Shown here one piece after another: positions 3,808 through 5,036 of a DNA stretch of 5,036 nucleotides. Within the stretch, counting starts at the first letter, position 1; each line of letters starts with the position of its first letter. The stretch lies in the NCBI GenBank assembly GCA_003645735.1, contig QNBQ01000183.1, positions 1 to 5,036 of the forward strand, in the 5' to 3' direction. The translations under genes were made by a program, and so were the position numbers. Below the pieces are notes generated by a model. That model made no database searches and had not been told where the DNA came from. It was given only the letters and a program-made list of their open reading frames with translations. This stretch comes from Candidatus Poribacteria bacterium (GTDB lineage: Bacteria > Poribacteria > WGA-4E > B28-G17).

Positions 3808-4830
3808 ATGGAGCTTGAAAGGGAACTGGAGAGCCTGGAGGGGGAGATAGCGGACAGGCTTAAATCCGTCTCCTCGCTGGAGGAGCTGGACTCCATCAGG
3901 GTCGAATACCTGGGGAGGAAGGGGAAGCTGACGGCGCTGCTCAGGAGGATGGGCCAGCTCCCCCCCGAGCTGAGGCCGGTCATCGGTAGAAAGGCCAACG
4001 AGCTCCGCCAGAGGCTTGAAAGCGCCATCCAGGAGAAGGCGATCGCCCTCAAAGAGGAGGGGAAAAGGAAGAGGCTGGCCGCCGAGACGATCGACATCAC
4101 CCTCCCCGGCAGAAGGCCCGCCTTAGGCGTGAAACACCCCATCACCCAGACGCTTGAGAGGATCAAGGAGATCTTCGTCGGGATGGGGTTCGAGGTGGTG
4201 GAGGGGCCGGAGATCGAAACCGAATATTACAACTTCGAAGCGCTCAACACCCCCTGGTATCACCCCGCCCGCGACATGCAGGATACCTTCTACATAACCG
4301 ACTCGATCCTCCTCAGAACCCAGACCTCCCCCGTCCAGATAAGGGTCATGGAGAGCAGAAAGCCCCCTATAAGGATCATCGCCCCCGGCAAGGTTTACAG
4401 GCGGGACGCCGACATATCACACAGCCCGATGTTCCACCAGGTGGAGGGGCTTCTGGTCGATAGACACGTCACCTTCGCCGAGCTTAAAGGGGTGCTGGCC
4501 GCCTTCGCCCGTCAGATGTTCGGCCCCGAAACCAAGGTCAGGTTCAGGCCCAGCTTCTTCCCCTTCACCGAGCCGAGCGCCGAGGTGGACATCTCCTGCA
4601 TCATATGCGGCGGGAAGGGATGCCAGACCTGCGGCTGGACGGGATGGATGGAGATACTGGGGGCCGGATCGGTCGACCCGGAGGTGTTCAAGGCGGTGGG
4701 ATACGACCCCGAGGAGGTGACGGGGTTCGCCTTCGGGATGGGCGTCGAGAGGATCGCGATGCTCAAGTTCGGGATCAACGACATAAGGCTGTTCTTCGAA
4801 AACGACATCAGGTTCCTTAGCCAGTTCTGA
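3808..4830 (+). CDS. pheS: Phenylalanyl-tRNA synthetase alpha subunit
   Basis: Catalytic subunit of the alpha2-beta2 class II enzyme that charges tRNA-Phe. At 340 residues it has the usual length. The N-terminal coiled-coil (about 1-88) binds tRNA. Motif 1 is around [13 protein letters not shown] (125-137). The segment [11 protein letters not shown] (152-162) is conserved. [10 protein letters not shown] (170-179) and motif 2, [18 protein letters not shown] (197-214), follow. FFPFTEPS (250-257) includes the Phe-pocket aromatics. Motif 3 is [14 protein letters not shown] (306-319); A308 corresponds to the specificity Ala294 of the E. coli enzyme. Four cysteines, C264, C267, C272 and C275 (CxxC-x4-CxxC), form a probable zinc knuckle found in many but not all bacterial PheS. 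The ATG at 3808 follows a perfect AAGGAGGT (3793-3800) with a 7-base gap. pheT starts 13 bases after the stop, as usual. Expression appears to depend on read-through of the terminator at 3727-3792. Confidence 0.98.
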   Translation: MELERELESLEGEIADRLKSVSSLEELDSIRVEYLGRKGKLTALLRRMGQLPPELRPVIGRKANELRQRLESAIQEKAIALKEEGKRKRLAAETIDITLPGRRPALGVKHPITQTLERIKEIFVGMGFEVVEGPEIETEYYNFEALNTPWYHPARDMQDTFYITDSILLRTQTSPVQIRVMESRKPPIRIIAPGKVYRRDADISHSPMFHQVEGLLVDRHVTFAELKGVLAAFARQMFGPETKVRFRPSFFPFTEPSAEVDISCIICGGKGCQTCGWTGWMEILGAGSVDPEVFKAVGYDPEEVTGFAFGMGVERIAMLKFGINDIRLFFENDIRFLSQF

Positions 4831-4843
4831 AGGGGGTGCGAGG

Positions 4844-5036
4844 GTGAGGGTCACGATCGATTGGCTCAAGGAGTTCGTCGATTTCGACCTCTCCCCCGAG
4901 GAGCTTGCGGACAAGCTCACGATGGCCGGCCTGGAGGTGGACGAGATCGAAAGGATAGGCGAGGGGATAGACGAGAGGGTCGTGGTGGGCAGGGTGTTAA
5001 AGGTGGAGAGGCACCCGAACGCCGACAGGCTCAGGC
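4844..5036 (+). CDS. pheT: Phenylalanyl-tRNA synthetase beta subunit, 5' end only
   Basis: The first 64 codons are present and the gene runs off the window. The sequence matches the PheT N-terminus: [20 protein letters not shown] (4-23), [12 protein letters not shown] (25-36), then the start of the EMAP/OB-fold tRNA-binding domain with [19 protein letters not shown] (46-64). HPNADRL is the family hallmark. The start is GTG at 4844, after GGGGGTG (4832-4838) with a 5-base gap. No ATG in this frame is available near the homologous start. The gene lies 13 bases after pheS with no promoter or terminator between, so the two subunits are made from one mRNA. The remaining domains (B3/B4 editing, B5, catalytic-like core, anticodon-binding) must lie downstream. 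Confidence 0.95.
   Translation, partial: MRVTIDWLKEFVDFDLSPEELADKLTMAGLEVDEIERIGEGIDERVVVGRVLKVERHPNADRLR

Overview
The window is a bacterial translation housekeeping block. It holds four tRNA genes, then thrS-infC-rpmI-rplT-pheS and the start of pheT. This gene order is conserved in many bacterial phyla, so it does not identify the organism. The DNA is fairly GC-rich. The genes lean on AGG/AGA for arginine and use ATA freely for isoleucine, a habit often seen in thermophilic or deep-branching bacteria. All four tRNAs encode their CCA end, Shine-Dalgarno (SD) sites are strong, and the promoters look like ordinary sigma-70 type. I cannot name a phylum. I see no mobile element, CRISPR array or sign of recent transfer.

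Layout. Bases 1-441 hold tRNA-Arg(CCG) on the minus strand. Facing away from it on the plus strand is a cluster of tRNA-Gly(GCC), tRNA-Cys(GCA) and tRNA-Val(GAC). The 103-base gap between the two groups carries two near-consensus divergent promoters whose -35 boxes together form a palindrome. A short intrinsic terminator follows tRNA-Val, and thrS (GTG start) begins 26 bases after it. The stop codon of thrS lies inside the -35 box of a well-formed promoter for infC. infC very probably starts at an AUA codon, as fits the known autoregulation of IF3. rpmI overlaps the end of infC, and rplT follows closely. The 154-base gap between rplT and pheS is full of RNA structure: a 12-bp hairpin, a 6-bp hairpin and a long terminator that ends directly at the pheS SD. 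The end of the rplT coding region can pair with the 5' arm of this terminator as a candidate antiterminator. pheS is complete; pheT runs off the window after 64 codons.

How the parts work together. ThrRS and PheRS charge tRNAs, IF3 controls initiation and L35/L20 build the large ribosomal subunit. Both synthetase genes sit just behind an intrinsic terminator with no promoter visible in between. They therefore probably depend on controlled read-through from the upstream unit.

No new protein system is present. The points most worth checking are regulatory: the rplT-pheS attenuator-like region, the complementarity between the tRNA 5' leaders and the tRNA 3' ends, the palindromic divergent promoter and the AUA start of infC. 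All coordinates and base pairings were worked out by hand; no folding or database search was run.
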